Source: AAA164-E04 sp014239995 (GTDB lineage Bacteria > Verrucomicrobiota > Verrucomicrobiia > Limisphaerales > AAA164-E04). From it: a stretch of DNA of 64,000 bases. The position numbers were made by a program, and so were the translations under genes. The number at the start of each line of letters is the position of its first letter. Within the stretch, counting starts at the first letter, position 1. The stretch covers positions 37,652 through 101,651 of the forward strand of contig JAQWLM010000037.1 of assembly GCA_029247315.1 (NCBI GenBank), in the 5' to 3' direction. Under the pieces are notes generated by a model. It was not told the origin of the DNA. It did not search any database and worked only from the letters and a program-made list of their open reading frames with translations. Positions 43,150-52,018 of this stretch are shown here, one piece after another.

Positions 43150-44001
43150 CTATGAGACGAATTCCAGTTTTTGGCGATGAGGAATCAATCCCATTTCAAA
43201 AGCCCTTTCGAGGAACCGGCTGATGGTTTCTCGTCCCTTCTCACCATAGTCCAGCGTCCAGTCATTAACATACATTCCCACAAATTGGTCTGCCAGGTCC
43301 ATGCCCATGTCACGCGCATACTGAAGTGCGTGGGTGACAGCCTCTGAGCGGTGGCTGAGGCTGTATCGAATGCTTTGGGTCAAAAGATCGGAAATCTGCT
43401 TGCGTTTCTCGGGCGTGAATCGTTTGTGAATGACGTTTCCTCCCAACGGTAATGGCAGGCCTTCGTTTTCTCTGCCCCACCAGACACCCAGATCTTCGCA
43501 CAATTGGAGGCCCTGATCTTTGTAGGTCAGTTGTCCCTCATGGATGATCAGACCAACGTCCGCTTCACCCCGTTGGACGGCATCAAATATCTGGTCAAAG
43601 GGCACGACCTTGTAACGAATCTTTTCGGGCGGTTTATTCAGCCATAACTGGAGGGCCAGAAACGCACTGGTCATCTCTCCCGGTACGGCGATCAAACTCT
43701 CGGAGATGGTCTTTGCCGTCATGGACTGCTTGGCGACAAGCATGGGTCCATAACCATCTCCCATGCTGGCACCACTGGGAAGCAGGGCATATTGATCGCT
43801 CACATAAGCGTAGGCGTGAATGCTGATAGCGCTTACATCCAGTTCGCCACGAGTCGCCCGCTCGTTGAGAGTTTGTATGTCCTGGAGGATATGTTCAAAT
43901 GCGAATCCCTGGCTGGGAATCAGGTCCTTTGCCAAGGCGTAAAACATGAAGGCATCATCTGGATCAGGTGAGTGTCTAAGCGTTATTTTTTGATGAATCA
44001 T
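43150..44001 (-). CDS. mqnD: 1,4-dihydroxy-6-naphthoate synthase
   Basis: The 283-residue protein has the MqnD/MqnA fold and landmark residues: RHSPDPDDAFMFYAL near the N-terminus, the ISIHAYAYVSDQYALL segment with the conserved His, GDGYGPMLVAK, PGEMTSAFLALQL, ADVGLIIHEGQLTY and PLPLGGNVI. It acts late in the futalosine route to menaquinone, making 1,4-dihydroxy-6-naphthoate in the cytoplasm. The DDAFMF form is diagnostic for MqnD rather than MqnA. No other futalosine gene lies in the window. It precedes the DUF58 operon by 53 bases and might share its transcript. Confidence 0.92.
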   Translation of the reverse strand: MIHQKITLRHSPDPDDAFMFYALAKDLIPSQGFAFEHILQDIQTLNERATRGELDVSAISIHAYAYVSDQYALLPSGASMGDGYGPMLVAKQSMTAKTISESLIAVPGEMTSAFLALQLWLNKPPEKIRYKVVPFDQIFDAVQRGEADVGLIIHEGQLTYKDQGLQLCEDLGVWWGRENEGLPLPLGGNVIHKRFTPEKRKQISDLLTQSIRYSLSHRSEAVTHALQYARDMGMDLADQFVGMYVNDWTLDYGEKGRETISRFLERAFEMGLIPHRQKLEFVS

Positions 44002-44039
44002 TAAGGGTAAGGGGTGGGTTGTTGGAGCGTCGTTTTAAT

Positions 44040-44237
44040 CTACAGGCTCAGGGCTTGGATCGCATCTTTCACCTGCTGCGCAGGTATGTGCCATATCAGG
44101 ATATCCTTGTGTGTGCCCCGGTTGGTTTTCTTGAGGAAAGTCCTCATGCGAGACTCGATCAGAGGATCTGGTATGTGATTGTTGACCTTGGCCTTATCTG
44201 AAAAACAGGCCTGCTTGTGATACGTTAGTTCCATTTT
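44040..44237 (-). CDS. Possible small protein, unknown
   Basis: A 65-residue frame starts with ATG at 44237 (MELTYHKQACFSDKAKVNN) and ends with a helical KDAIQALSL. Its composition is balanced and protein-like, with a basic middle (SRMRTFLKKTNRG). I recognise no family, and there is no clear ribosome-binding site. It lies just upstream of mqnD on the same strand, with 38 bases between. It could be a real small gene or chance. Confidence 0.35.
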   Translation of the reverse strand, partial: KMELTYHKQACFSDKAKVNNHIPDPLIESRMRTFLKKTNRGTHKDILIWHIPAQQVKDAIQALSL

Positions 44238-44378
44238 AATTACTCTGGCGCAACATGCCCAAGGGGTCAAGTGTCACTGTCCATGTGCGATTTTTCATGC
44301 AGGCAAGTCGTCACTCTGTGTCCGCTTGAGAGGGTTAAATAAGTTGCTGTTGGAGTGTTCAACTCGTATACCGTTGGG
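44238..44378. other. Divergent intergenic region
   Basis: This gap separates the small minus-strand frame and mqnD from the plus-strand SDR gene. Promoters for both directions are expected. I see no structure worth naming. Confidence 0.3.
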
Positions 44379-45113
44379 ATGGAATCCCTGAAAGGCAAAG
44401 TAGCTCTGGTTGTGGGTGGTAGCTCAGGCATTGGGCTTGGAATCGGTATGGCTCTGGCCCGCGAGGCCGCAAAGGTGGTTCTTGTGGCCCGCACCGAGGC
44501 CAAGCTTAAAGCGGTTCAGCAACAAGCCGGACATGAGATTGGGTTCCATGTGAAATCCTGCGACGTGACGCATCGTCAGGACTTTCAATCGACAGTGGAT
44601 TGGGTGCAGGAAACCCTGGGACCAGTGGAAATCCTTGTATACAGCGCTGGTATGAACGTTCCTAAACGTACCTTTGCCGAAATGGACCCCGAATGCATGG
44701 ACCAGGTCATGGATGTCAACGCAATCGGTGCCTACAACAGCATGCGCGCTGTGCTGCCCTCCATGCGCGAACGCAGGCAGGGATTGATCATCAACGTCGT
44801 CTCCCTGGCAGGACTGAGAGCCATGCAGCTTGCGGGTCTTCCCTACTGTGCCTCGAAGTTTGCCCAGAGTGCGATTGGGACTTACGCCAATCTCGAAGCC
44901 TTGCCGGATGGGGTGCGCGTGACCAATATTTATCCCGGTGAAACCGAGACTCCCATTCTGGATCAACGCCCCATACCTCCATCAGCTGAACAGCGTGCCT
45001 GTATGCTGCAGCCAGATGACATTGCCGAGATGGTGCTTACCATCGCAAAGTTGCCATCTCGTGCAACCGTGCCCGAGCTGGTCATTACCCCAAGACACAT
45101 GCCCTACGTTTAA
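44379..45113 (+). CDS. Short-chain dehydrogenase/reductase
   Basis: The 244-residue protein is a classical SDR: cofactor motif GGSSGIGLGIG near the N-terminus, VYSAGMN in place of NNAG, and the active-site YxxxK in LPYCASKFAQS with the preceding catalytic Ser region VVSLAGL. The end (VRVTNIYPGETETPILD) is normal. It oxidises or reduces a hydroxyl/keto substrate with NAD(P)H. ATG at 44379 is preferred to the GTG at 44355. It leads a plus-strand cluster with a Tat TIM-barrel gene 3 bases downstream and a second SDR, which suggests sugar or polyol catabolism. Confidence 0.92.
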   Translation: MESLKGKVALVVGGSSGIGLGIGMALAREAAKVVLVARTEAKLKAVQQQAGHEIGFHVKSCDVTHRQDFQSTVDWVQETLGPVEILVYSAGMNVPKRTFAEMDPECMDQVMDVNAIGAYNSMRAVLPSMRERRQGLIINVVSLAGLRAMQLAGLPYCASKFAQSAIGTYANLEALPDGVRVTNIYPGETETPILDQRPIPPSAEQRACMLQPDDIAEMVLTIAKLPSRATVPELVITPRHMPYV

Positions 45114-45116
45114 AAT

Positions 45117-46193
45117 ATGTCCACTCAGCATCAGCCTGCCATGCATCGTCGCCGATTCATGCGGCAATTAAGCGCCACGGCAATGGCTTTGCCCTTGTTA
45201 TCCCAGGGCCAAAGGTCCTCTCGAGGCAAGCGTCTGGGGGTTTCCATTGCCTCTTACCGGCGTGGTAGGCATTTTTTCAGCGAGGGATACCCGGCCTGGC
45301 AAAATGCGTTGGATGTGCTTGAGCACTGCAAGAGCCTTGATGCAGGCTGCCTTCAGATTGGGGTAAGAGGATGGACGCGTGACTTTGCTGGTCAAGTGCG
45401 TGCACGCAGGGAAGCACTCGACATACGCCTTGAGGGGCAGGTATCCCTGCCACGCAATGCATCCGAGCTTGAAGGTTTTGATGCGACTGTGCGCCACGCA
45501 AAGGAGGCTGGTGCGAGGATTCTCAGGACGGTTTGCCTTGGGGGGCGGCGTTACGAGACTTTCAAGTCCCTGGAGGCATGGCACACCTTTCGAAAGCAGT
45601 CCTGGGACGCACTGGTCATGGCTGAACGCATTGTAAGTAAGTATGGTGTTCGACTCGCTGTAGAAAATCACAAGGACTGGAGGATGAGCGAGCAACTCGA
45701 CCTCCTTGAGCGTTTGAGTTCAGCATCGGTGGGGGTTTGTTTTGATTTTGGTAACAATCTTTCATTGTTGGAGGACCCTCATGTCCAGCTGAAGGCTTTG
45801 GCTCCCTACGTCATGACAACTCACCTCAAGGACATGGGTGTCCAGGAGTATGAGGGTGGATTTCTGCTGAGCGAAGTGCCCCTGGGTGAGGGAATGTTGG
45901 ATTTGAAAGCGTTATGTCATACTTGCGAACAGTCTTTTCCTGAGGTTCAGTTCAATCTTGAAATGATTACACGTGATCCACTTAAAATCCCTGTATGGAC
46001 GGATGCCTATTGGATCACCATGCAGGCATTGCGTGCATCGGAGCTCGCAAAGATCATGGCTCTGGTCAAGAAGCGTGCTTCCAAAAAGCCATTACCCACG
46101 GTGAGTGACAAAACCAAGGAAGAGCAACTTGCCTATGAAGAGGCGAATGTACGTGCCTGCTTCCGTTACGCGCAGACGCAGCTTGGCTTGTGA
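45117..46193 (+). CDS. Tat-exported TIM-barrel protein (sugar phosphate isomerase/epimerase type)
   Basis: The 358-residue protein opens with a twin-arginine-like signal (HRRRFMRQLSATAMALPLL). It continues as an AP-endonuclease-2-type TIM barrel with VSIASYRRGRH, GCLQIGVRG, RLAVENHKDW (metal-binding Glu and His), VGVCFDFGNN, TTHLKDMG and NLEMITRDP. These residues form the metal site of xylose isomerase-like enzymes, but the substrate is unknown. A folded, metal-loaded enzyme exported by Tat would act in the periplasm. It lies 3 bases after the first SDR gene and 15 bases before the second, so all three are likely co-transcribed and act on one sugar. Confidence 0.87.
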   Translation: MSTQHQPAMHRRRFMRQLSATAMALPLLSQGQRSSRGKRLGVSIASYRRGRHFFSEGYPAWQNALDVLEHCKSLDAGCLQIGVRGWTRDFAGQVRARREALDIRLEGQVSLPRNASELEGFDATVRHAKEAGARILRTVCLGGRRYETFKSLEAWHTFRKQSWDALVMAERIVSKYGVRLAVENHKDWRMSEQLDLLERLSSASVGVCFDFGNNLSLLEDPHVQLKALAPYVMTTHLKDMGVQEYEGGFLLSEVPLGEGMLDLKALCHTCEQSFPEVQFNLEMITRDPLKIPVWTDAYWITMQALRASELAKIMALVKKRASKKPLPTVSDKTKEEQLAYEEANVRACFRYAQTQLGL

Positions 46194-46208
46194 AACATCA
46201 TAAATGAC

Positions 46209-47000
46209 ATGAAACATACCCTAGAGAAACTACCCGGTATCAATCAATTTCAACTGACTGGCCAAACCGCGATCATCACAGGTGGCAGCAAGGGGCTTGG
46301 CCAGGCGATGGCTGCTGGGCTTGCTTCGGCAGGGGCCAATCTGATGCTGGTCAGTCGGCATCTGGAGGAGGCAGAAGCTGCCGCCAATGATCTGGCCGAT
46401 GTCTATGGGGTAGAGGCGATGGGTTATCAGTGCGATGTGAGGGAGCAAACCCAAACGGAAGCCATGGTGCTCAAGGCGATCGAACGTTTTGCACGTGTCG
46501 ATATCCTTGTCAACAGTGCCGGGATTAATATTCGAGGATCCATTGACACGTTGAGTGCCGATGACTTCAAGCAGGTTATGGATGTGAATGTGAATGGAAC
46601 CTGGCTGGCTTCCAGGGCGGTGGCTCCGGTCATGAAGCAGGCACAATATGGTCGCATCATCAACCTTGCCAGTGCGCTCGGTTTGGTGGGCTTAGCCAAT
46701 CGAACGCCCTATGCCTCCAGCAAGGGAGCCGTGGTGCAGATGACCCGGGCACTTGCTCTTGAGTTGGCGGATCATGGTATCACGGTCAACGCGATTTGCC
46801 CCGGCCCTTTTTTGACCGAGATGAACCTGCCCATCGCAAATACCGAGGAGGGAAAGCAGTTCATCGTGGGTGCAACAGCCCTTAAGCGTTGGGGCAGACT
46901 GGAGGAGATTCAGGGTGTCGCCATTTTTCTTTCCAGCCCGGGAGCCAGCTACGTCACCGGGAGCATGCTCCCGGTGGATGGTGGATGGACGGCCCAATAA
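46209..47000 (+). CDS. Short-chain dehydrogenase, gluconate 5-dehydrogenase-like
   Basis: The 263-residue protein has cofactor motif TGGSKGLGQAMA, NSAGIN, catalytic Ser in NLASALG, YASSK (YxxxK) and the PGPFLTEMN segment. The C-terminal GSMLPVDGGWTAQ is typical. The N-terminal FQLTGQTAIITGGSKGLG and IRGSIDTLSADD resemble gluconate 5-dehydrogenase/KduD-type SDRs that use sugar acids. It is the last gene of the SDR/TIM-barrel/SDR cluster. A role in oxidising an aldonate or uronate product is inferred from family resemblance and context. Confidence 0.92.
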   Translation: MKHTLEKLPGINQFQLTGQTAIITGGSKGLGQAMAAGLASAGANLMLVSRHLEEAEAAANDLADVYGVEAMGYQCDVREQTQTEAMVLKAIERFARVDILVNSAGINIRGSIDTLSADDFKQVMDVNVNGTWLASRAVAPVMKQAQYGRIINLASALGLVGLANRTPYASSKGAVVQMTRALALELADHGITVNAICPGPFLTEMNLPIANTEEGKQFIVGATALKRWGRLEEIQGVAIFLSSPGASYVTGSMLPVDGGWTAQ

Positions 47001-47082
47001 AATCAGGGCCAGGAAGAGGAACCCCCACCTGTTCATCATCCCTTATAAAATGCGGTAACAAGGGTGCCACCAAACCTGTTTG

Positions 47083-47511
47083 CTATCGCCTTACCTCCGC
47101 TTTTCCAGCATGGTAACCAAATTTAAGGCGACTGCCGTTAAGGACAAGTTTTCCCAAAAAAAAGTCTTTTTTATTGTCTTCATCCATGCACCTGATACTG
47201 ACAAAAACATTCCCGCCGCCTCCGGTTTTTCGTATTATCCCAGAGATGACATTGGCGGTGATTTCTATTTTTGAAGGCGTACCACGGTGTATGATTTTTC
47301 GCCGTCCATCGACGAGGAGTTCTGCTTGAAAGGTTTGTTTGGGTTCCCCGGATACTTCAAGGATCACGTATTCTAATTTGTCGGAATGGGGTTTGAAATC
47401 GGGTGACTCCACCATCAGTGGCACATTTCGGGAAGCAGCGCTGGTGCAACCCGTCAAGCTTGGAAAGGACAGACTCGAAATAATACAGATAAGGTAAATG
47501 ACTTTCTTCAT
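47083..47511 (-). CDS. Small uncharacterised lipoprotein
   Basis: The 142-residue protein has a lipoprotein signal peptide (MKKVIYLICIISSLSFPSL) ending in the lipobox LTGC at Cys22. The mature 120 residues contain beta-strand-like segments (KLEYVILEVSG, FQAELLVDG, KIEITANVISG, NVFVSIRCMDED) that suggest an Ig-like or beta-sandwich fold. No family recognised. It converges with the SDR gene and is preceded by a long gap. Confidence 0.8.
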   Translation of the reverse strand: MKKVIYLICIISSLSFPSLTGCTSAASRNVPLMVESPDFKPHSDKLEYVILEVSGEPKQTFQAELLVDGRRKIIHRGTPSKIEITANVISGIIRKTGGGGNVFVSIRCMDEDNKKDFFLGKLVLNGSRLKFGYHAGKAEVRR

Positions 47512-48161
47512 GGCAAAGCATCTTTTGAGACAGAGTGCGGATGGTTGAGGTATTGATGCACCCAGTTTCCTGTTAGGCGGTCATCATGTCTTCCGGGGGG
47601 GGAGATGCCAATGCCAGTTGGTTTGTTTGTTCATACGGTAAAACATCTTTATATGGTGCGTTTCATTGGGCGACGGCAATCACCTTCGCACCCTTCAAAT
47701 GTCGTGGAAAGCATGTTTTTACCCATGAACAACCCTAGCCTAGAAACGGCGCTTGGCTTGGTGTGAAACCAAAGTGGGGAGCATGAAGCTTTCAAACTGG
47801 GTGGTGCTGTGTATTGCAGGATCAGGCGGTTTCATGACTGAGCTTTGATCTGAGTGTGTCCTTTTCAAGGCTGCATTCAAAAAACAACATCCCTGGTGTT
47901 CCTTTTGATCGCTTCGTTGGAGAATATGTGAACAAGTCTCTCTCTTTTTTCATACAATCTTCTGAAACCCTTTCCTTTTAGGAAAGGATGATGTTGGTCC
48001 CTCCAGTGGCGGCCCTGGAAATGCTAACGGTCATTGGAAACGATTCCCTTTAGGTTCCCTGAAAAAGCCGGATGTCTTTCTTTCCATCCTCGGATTCACT
48101 CCTCATTGCAGTCCAGTAGCAATACTTCGCGGCTTGATACCAGGTAGCACAATTGGATATT
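47512..48161. other. Long intergenic region with a small hairpin
   Basis: This 650-base stretch lies upstream of the lipoprotein gene and downstream of the DsbD-like gene. The longest plausible frame is 50 codons on the plus strand (ATG at 47586, stop at 47736) and resembles nothing I know. At 47969-47987 the arms CCTTTCC and GGAAAGG form a perfect 7-bp stem around a 5-base loop, without a T tract on either side. It could be a terminator remnant or part of a small RNA. Confidence 0.4.
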
Positions 48162-50381
48162 TCAACGCCCGGCAACACCCGCGGCTTGTTCAAGGGCATC
48201 CAGGACAATTTTTGGGGTCAAGAGTTCCGGAAGGAGGATGGGCTCCTGCGTTTGCTCCGGTGTAAAGATCAGAACCAAGGGGACGCCAACGCGATGGTGG
48301 CGCTTGAGTTGTTCGGTAATCGCAGGATCATAAAACGTGTAGTCTCCCTTAAAGGTGATGCCATTGATCTCTTTGAGTTTTTCTCTGACTGCGGCGATCT
48401 CAATGCTGCTGCGCTTGTTGATCTTGCAGTTCCAGCACCAGTCTGCTGTGAAATCCACGAGAACCACTTTGCCTTCGCTGCGAGCCTTCTGGACGGCAGT
48501 CTCTGACCAGGAATGCCACACGAATCCGTTTCTGCCAGGGCTTGTTCCTTCTGTTGTGCCCGTTTGAGGGCCCACGGGGTGACGCCAGTCGAGTTCTTTT
48601 TCAAGGACCCACCCGTAAGCAAGGGCAAGGCACATCAGGCTCAGGATCAACGCAAGTCCCCTGCGTTTTCTGCCTCGCTGCACAAATGTTCCATAAATCC
48701 ACGCGCTCAACGCCACTGTAATCAGGAAAACACCCATCCCCAGGTTTCCTTTTTCACCAAAATGCAGGCTGGTGACGGTGTAGAGCCAAATGGACGTTGC
48801 AAGCATAGGAAATCCCATGAAAACCTTGAAGTGCTCCATCCATGCTCCCGGCTTTGGAAGTATGCGTAACCACGCCGGATTCCAGCTCAAGAGGACGTAA
48901 GGCAACGCGAGCCCCATGGCCACGGTAGAAAACATCAGGATAATGCCGGAGGGTGGTTGCGTGAAGGCAAAGCCCAAGGCCGGTCCCAGGAAGGGTGCGG
49001 TGCATGGGGTGGCCAATACCGTGGCCAACACCCCGTTGAAAAAGGCTCCCATACTTCCCTCACCTGATGCAAGCGTTGCAGCTCTGCCTGTCAGGGATCC
49101 GCCAGAGACTTCAAAGACACCAAAAAAATTCAAGGCCACCAAGGTGACAAGTAAGGTCATTAACACCAAGAATTGGGGGTTTTGAAATTGCATGCCCCAG
49201 TTTGCCATTCTTCCTGCAGACTGGACGCTGATGACCAGTCCCGCCAGGATCCAGAATGAACATAAAACGCCCATGCCGTAGAGCAGGCCTAATTGGAAGA
49301 TGCGTCGAGGCATCTCTCTGCTTTGATGCACGAAACCAAGGATTTTTAATGAAATCACTGGAAGCACGCAGGGCATGAAATTGAGGATGAATCCGCCCAG
49401 GAACGCGAAAAGCATCATTCGCGGATAACCTCCTTGGTCTTCATTATCAGTCGCTGCGGTGTCTGTGTTACTTGCGATGGTCTCGATGATCCGCGAGTCA
49501 GTTGGATCTGCGGAGCTCTGATTCGATGCTTGAGCGAAATCTTTGCCAAGTTCCAGGGAGATTTCCCGAGCCATGATTTCGCTGCCCTCTTCGAGGGCAA
49601 TCAGGACGATGCCTTCAATCTTCGTGGGCCAGGTTTCCTCCCAGTTGAGCATTGTTTTGTCCAGCTGTAGTGGTTTTTCTGCGGAGGCCTTCAGAAGAGT
49701 CTTACCGCCGATTTCAAAAGCATCATTCTCGAAAGGATAAAAATCCTTCCAAATAATGCCTTGTCCTGGTGCCAGCTCCAAGGTCAGTTGGCGCTCATCC
49801 TCGGCGATGTTACGGGTCCAATTTCCCTTGAGTCGCAGGTTTTCTGCAGGCGGCGGAACTTTCTTGTTCCACGTCGCCAGTATTGAGGCTTCATCAGAAG
49901 TTCTTCCCTTTTCTCCAATGCTTACCTTGCCGTGCACGGTTGCATTTCGGGGAACACAGGCTTCCCTGCATTCAAGCCATGCCACTTCTGCCGAAATATC
50001 CAGCCGGTCGAATGTCAGAGATTCATCCAGACGTATGGTTGTCAGCAAGATAAGCTCATCGTGATAGGCATAGGAATACAGTCCGGACTTTTCTTCCTTG
50101 ATGGGAAGTGGCCATTGTATTTCTCCAGGCACAGCTCCTTCCGGAAGTTTCCAGCGGATACTCGGCGGCTGGGCGGCATCACCCCCGTAGCGCCAGTAGG
50201 TATGCCAGTCCTCTCTAAGCTCAAAACGCACGCCCACAAGGATCTGCTCGCCAGCGGCAGCCACGGTTTTATCAAAGAGCAGGGAGACCTTGGTCTCGGC
50301 TGCCCTTCCTTTCCAGGAGCAAAGTCCCAGCGAAATTAGTAATATTAATCCTGCGAATCGATGACTCATCTTGAAATTCAA
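48162..50381 (-). CDS. DsbD-like thiol:disulfide interchange protein with thioredoxin domain
   Basis: The 739-residue protein has a signal peptide, a periplasmic N-terminal domain (about 30-290) with the Cys pair ECREACVP, and a membrane core of eight or so TM helices with the two channel cysteines in NFMPCVLPV and ATPCTAPFLG. A C-terminal thioredoxin-like domain carries the active site WCWNC (DFTADWCWNCK). This is the layout of DsbD/ScsB, which moves electrons from cytoplasmic thioredoxin to periplasmic disulfides. The ends match: the N-terminal part resembles the DsbC/DsbD-like N domain of the ScsB group. It is a single-gene unit divergent from dus. Confidence 0.92.
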   Translation of the reverse strand: MNFKMSHRFAGLILLISLGLCSWKGRAAETKVSLLFDKTVAAAGEQILVGVRFELREDWHTYWRYGGDAAQPPSIRWKLPEGAVPGEIQWPLPIKEEKSGLYSYAYHDELILLTTIRLDESLTFDRLDISAEVAWLECREACVPRNATVHGKVSIGEKGRTSDEASILATWNKKVPPPAENLRLKGNWTRNIAEDERQLTLELAPGQGIIWKDFYPFENDAFEIGGKTLLKASAEKPLQLDKTMLNWEETWPTKIEGIVLIALEEGSEIMAREISLELGKDFAQASNQSSADPTDSRIIETIASNTDTAATDNEDQGGYPRMMLFAFLGGFILNFMPCVLPVISLKILGFVHQSREMPRRIFQLGLLYGMGVLCSFWILAGLVISVQSAGRMANWGMQFQNPQFLVLMTLLVTLVALNFFGVFEVSGGSLTGRAATLASGEGSMGAFFNGVLATVLATPCTAPFLGPALGFAFTQPPSGIILMFSTVAMGLALPYVLLSWNPAWLRILPKPGAWMEHFKVFMGFPMLATSIWLYTVTSLHFGEKGNLGMGVFLITVALSAWIYGTFVQRGRKRRGLALILSLMCLALAYGWVLEKELDWRHPVGPQTGTTEGTSPGRNGFVWHSWSETAVQKARSEGKVVLVDFTADWCWNCKINKRSSIEIAAVREKLKEINGITFKGDYTFYDPAITEQLKRHHRVGVPLVLIFTPEQTQEPILLPELLTPKIVLDALEQAAGVAGR

Positions 50382-50623
50382 GGGGCATTGGCTGGGTGCC
50401 TCAACGAAATACCCTTATGTTGCATGCACTCCATGGATGGAGCACGGTTCGTATCGTTTATAGCTATATCAAAATGCTGCATAATGCAATCCATGAACCG
50501 CATGCGGCATACTTAACATAGATGCAAGACCCATTATTTTACTTAGGTTTACAGAAATACAAGGGCTTGTGAGTCGCATGAAGCTTGAATATATCCGTCA
50601 AATGTGGATGTTTTTTTCAGCGT
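50382..50623. promoter_or_regulatory. Divergent regulatory region with TGCAT palindromes
   Basis: This 242-base region drives the DsbD-like gene (minus) and dus (plus). It holds three small palindromes with a GCAT core: TGCATGCA (50421-50428), TGCATAATGCA (50478-50488) and CCGCATGCGG (50498-50507). The last two have centres about 20 bases apart, two helical turns, as expected for a dimeric repressor pair. This is a pattern observation; no regulator is identified. Confidence 0.35.
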
Positions 50624-51730
50624 ATGCAGTTTGGATCCTTGCAACTCAAATCAAACCTGTTTTTGTCGCCTCTTGCAGGCTACACCAATCTGCCTTTTCG
50701 GCTGACCGTCAGGGAACTTGGTGGACTGGATCTTGCCACCACCGATCTGGTCAATGCCCGTTCCCTGCTCGAGCGCAATCACAAGGCCCTCTCGCTGGTC
50801 AGAACTCATCCCAAGGATACGCCACTCTCGGTTCAGTTGTTCGGATCGGTGCCTGAGGAAATGAGGGATGCCGCTCTTTGGTTGCAGGAACAGGGTGTGG
50901 CATCAGTGGACATCAATATGGGGTGTCCGGTACGGAAAGTGGTCCGGGTCGGTGGCGGTTCGGCGATGATGAGCGAGCTCGGTAAAACGGCTCGATTGGT
51001 GCGTGGCATGGTCGATGCGTTGCGTATCCCGGTCACCGCAAAGATGCGACTTGGTTGGGATGAAGAGAACTTGACGGCCCCTGCGCTTGCGCATGTGCTA
51101 GAGGATGCTGGTATTGCTGCTGTCTTTGTGCACGGAAGAACCCGCGAGCAGGGTTTTAATGGCGTGGTTAATCTGGCTGGGATTGCCAGTGTGGTCGAGG
51201 CGGTCAAGCATATTCCGGTCATCGGTAATGGGGATATCACGACCTCTGAATCTGCACGTCACATGCTCGTGGAAACAGGTTGCCACGGTGTCTCCATTGG
51301 TCGTGGAGCTTTTTATAACCCATGGATTTTTAGTCATACACGATCCTTTTTAGATACTGGTATTGCGCACGGTGAACCGGGGTTTGAGGAACGCATTCAG
51401 GTCATGCGCCTTCATTTGGAACGGATGGTACAGATCTTTGGGGAGCAGAAGGGGTGCCTGATGTTTCGGAAGGTGGCGCCTTGGTATGCCAAGCGCTTTG
51501 GCCCTGTGAATCAGTTCAACAAACGTATCGTGCGACTGGAGACATTCCATGAGTTTGAAGAGATCCTTTCGGATTATATTCGATGGCGTGCGCAGTTCCT
51601 CGATGATGCGGGAGAACTCAAGCCTCAATATCGCCCCGGATTGCTTCAACCAAGTTTCATGGAAGGGCAATCAGCCGTGGTGCGCCGAGGGCACATTCCG
51701 GTTCCCAAAGGCCCGGTGGATGTATGGTAG
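50624..51730 (+). CDS. tRNA-dihydrouridine synthase
   Basis: The 368-residue protein is a Dus flavoenzyme: LSPLAGYTNLPFRLTVRELGG at the FMN site (shown in part), the catalytic Cys in NMGCPVRKV, VTAKMRLGW, FVHGRTREQGF and VIGNGDI, and FSIGRGAFYNPW-like VSIGRGAFYNPW. The C-terminal helical domain contacts tRNA. The MGCPVRKV form is typical of DusB. It reduces uridine to dihydrouridine with NADPH. A TTG at 50585 gives 13 extra residues not seen in the family, so ATG at 50624 is used. Confidence 0.95.
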   Translation: MQFGSLQLKSNLFLSPLAGYTNLPFRLTVRELGGLDLATTDLVNARSLLERNHKALSLVRTHPKDTPLSVQLFGSVPEEMRDAALWLQEQGVASVDINMGCPVRKVVRVGGGSAMMSELGKTARLVRGMVDALRIPVTAKMRLGWDEENLTAPALAHVLEDAGIAAVFVHGRTREQGFNGVVNLAGIASVVEAVKHIPVIGNGDITTSESARHMLVETGCHGVSIGRGAFYNPWIFSHTRSFLDTGIAHGEPGFEERIQVMRLHLERMVQIFGEQKGCLMFRKVAPWYAKRFGPVNQFNKRIVRLETFHEFEEILSDYIRWRAQFLDDAGELKPQYRPGLLQPSFMEGQSAVVRRGHIPVPKGPVDVW

Positions 51731-51749
51731 CAGGTAACACGGTCTGGTA

Positions 51750-51918
51750 TGGGGCAAATGGGTCTTGGCAGACCAACGGCCCACTTTTCCGCCCAAGGTT
51801 TCAGGCCCTCCAGGAGTGCATTATTTACCACGGTGGCCTTTTCGATATCCATTCCGGCTTTCACCATCAACGCGGTTGCAAACGTGCCCAGTCGAATGGT
51901 TTCATAACGGGTGTTCAT
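51750..51918 (-). pseudogene. Possible remnant of a malate/lactate dehydrogenase (Ldh_2 family)
   Basis: From the ATG at 51918 about 40 codons read as a protein-like N-terminus (LGTFATALMVKAGMDIEKAT, then VVNNALLEG) that resembles the first helix pair of the Ldh_2/YbiC family of NAD dehydrogenases. The family's next hallmark (DxxGxxSHG) is absent: the sequence loses similarity around 51800 and the adjacent dus gene occupies what would be the rest. It is probably the 5' stub of a deleted gene. Family assignment rests on short similarity, so it is tentative. Confidence 0.4.
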
Positions 51919-52018
51919 GTTGCAGCATTTTCTCAGGATGCATGTGAGGACTCAAGATCTCATGTTTTTAATGTTTTTGGGTTGGTCATGATTGGATCGA
52001 CTGCTAGGTTTGTTCGCC

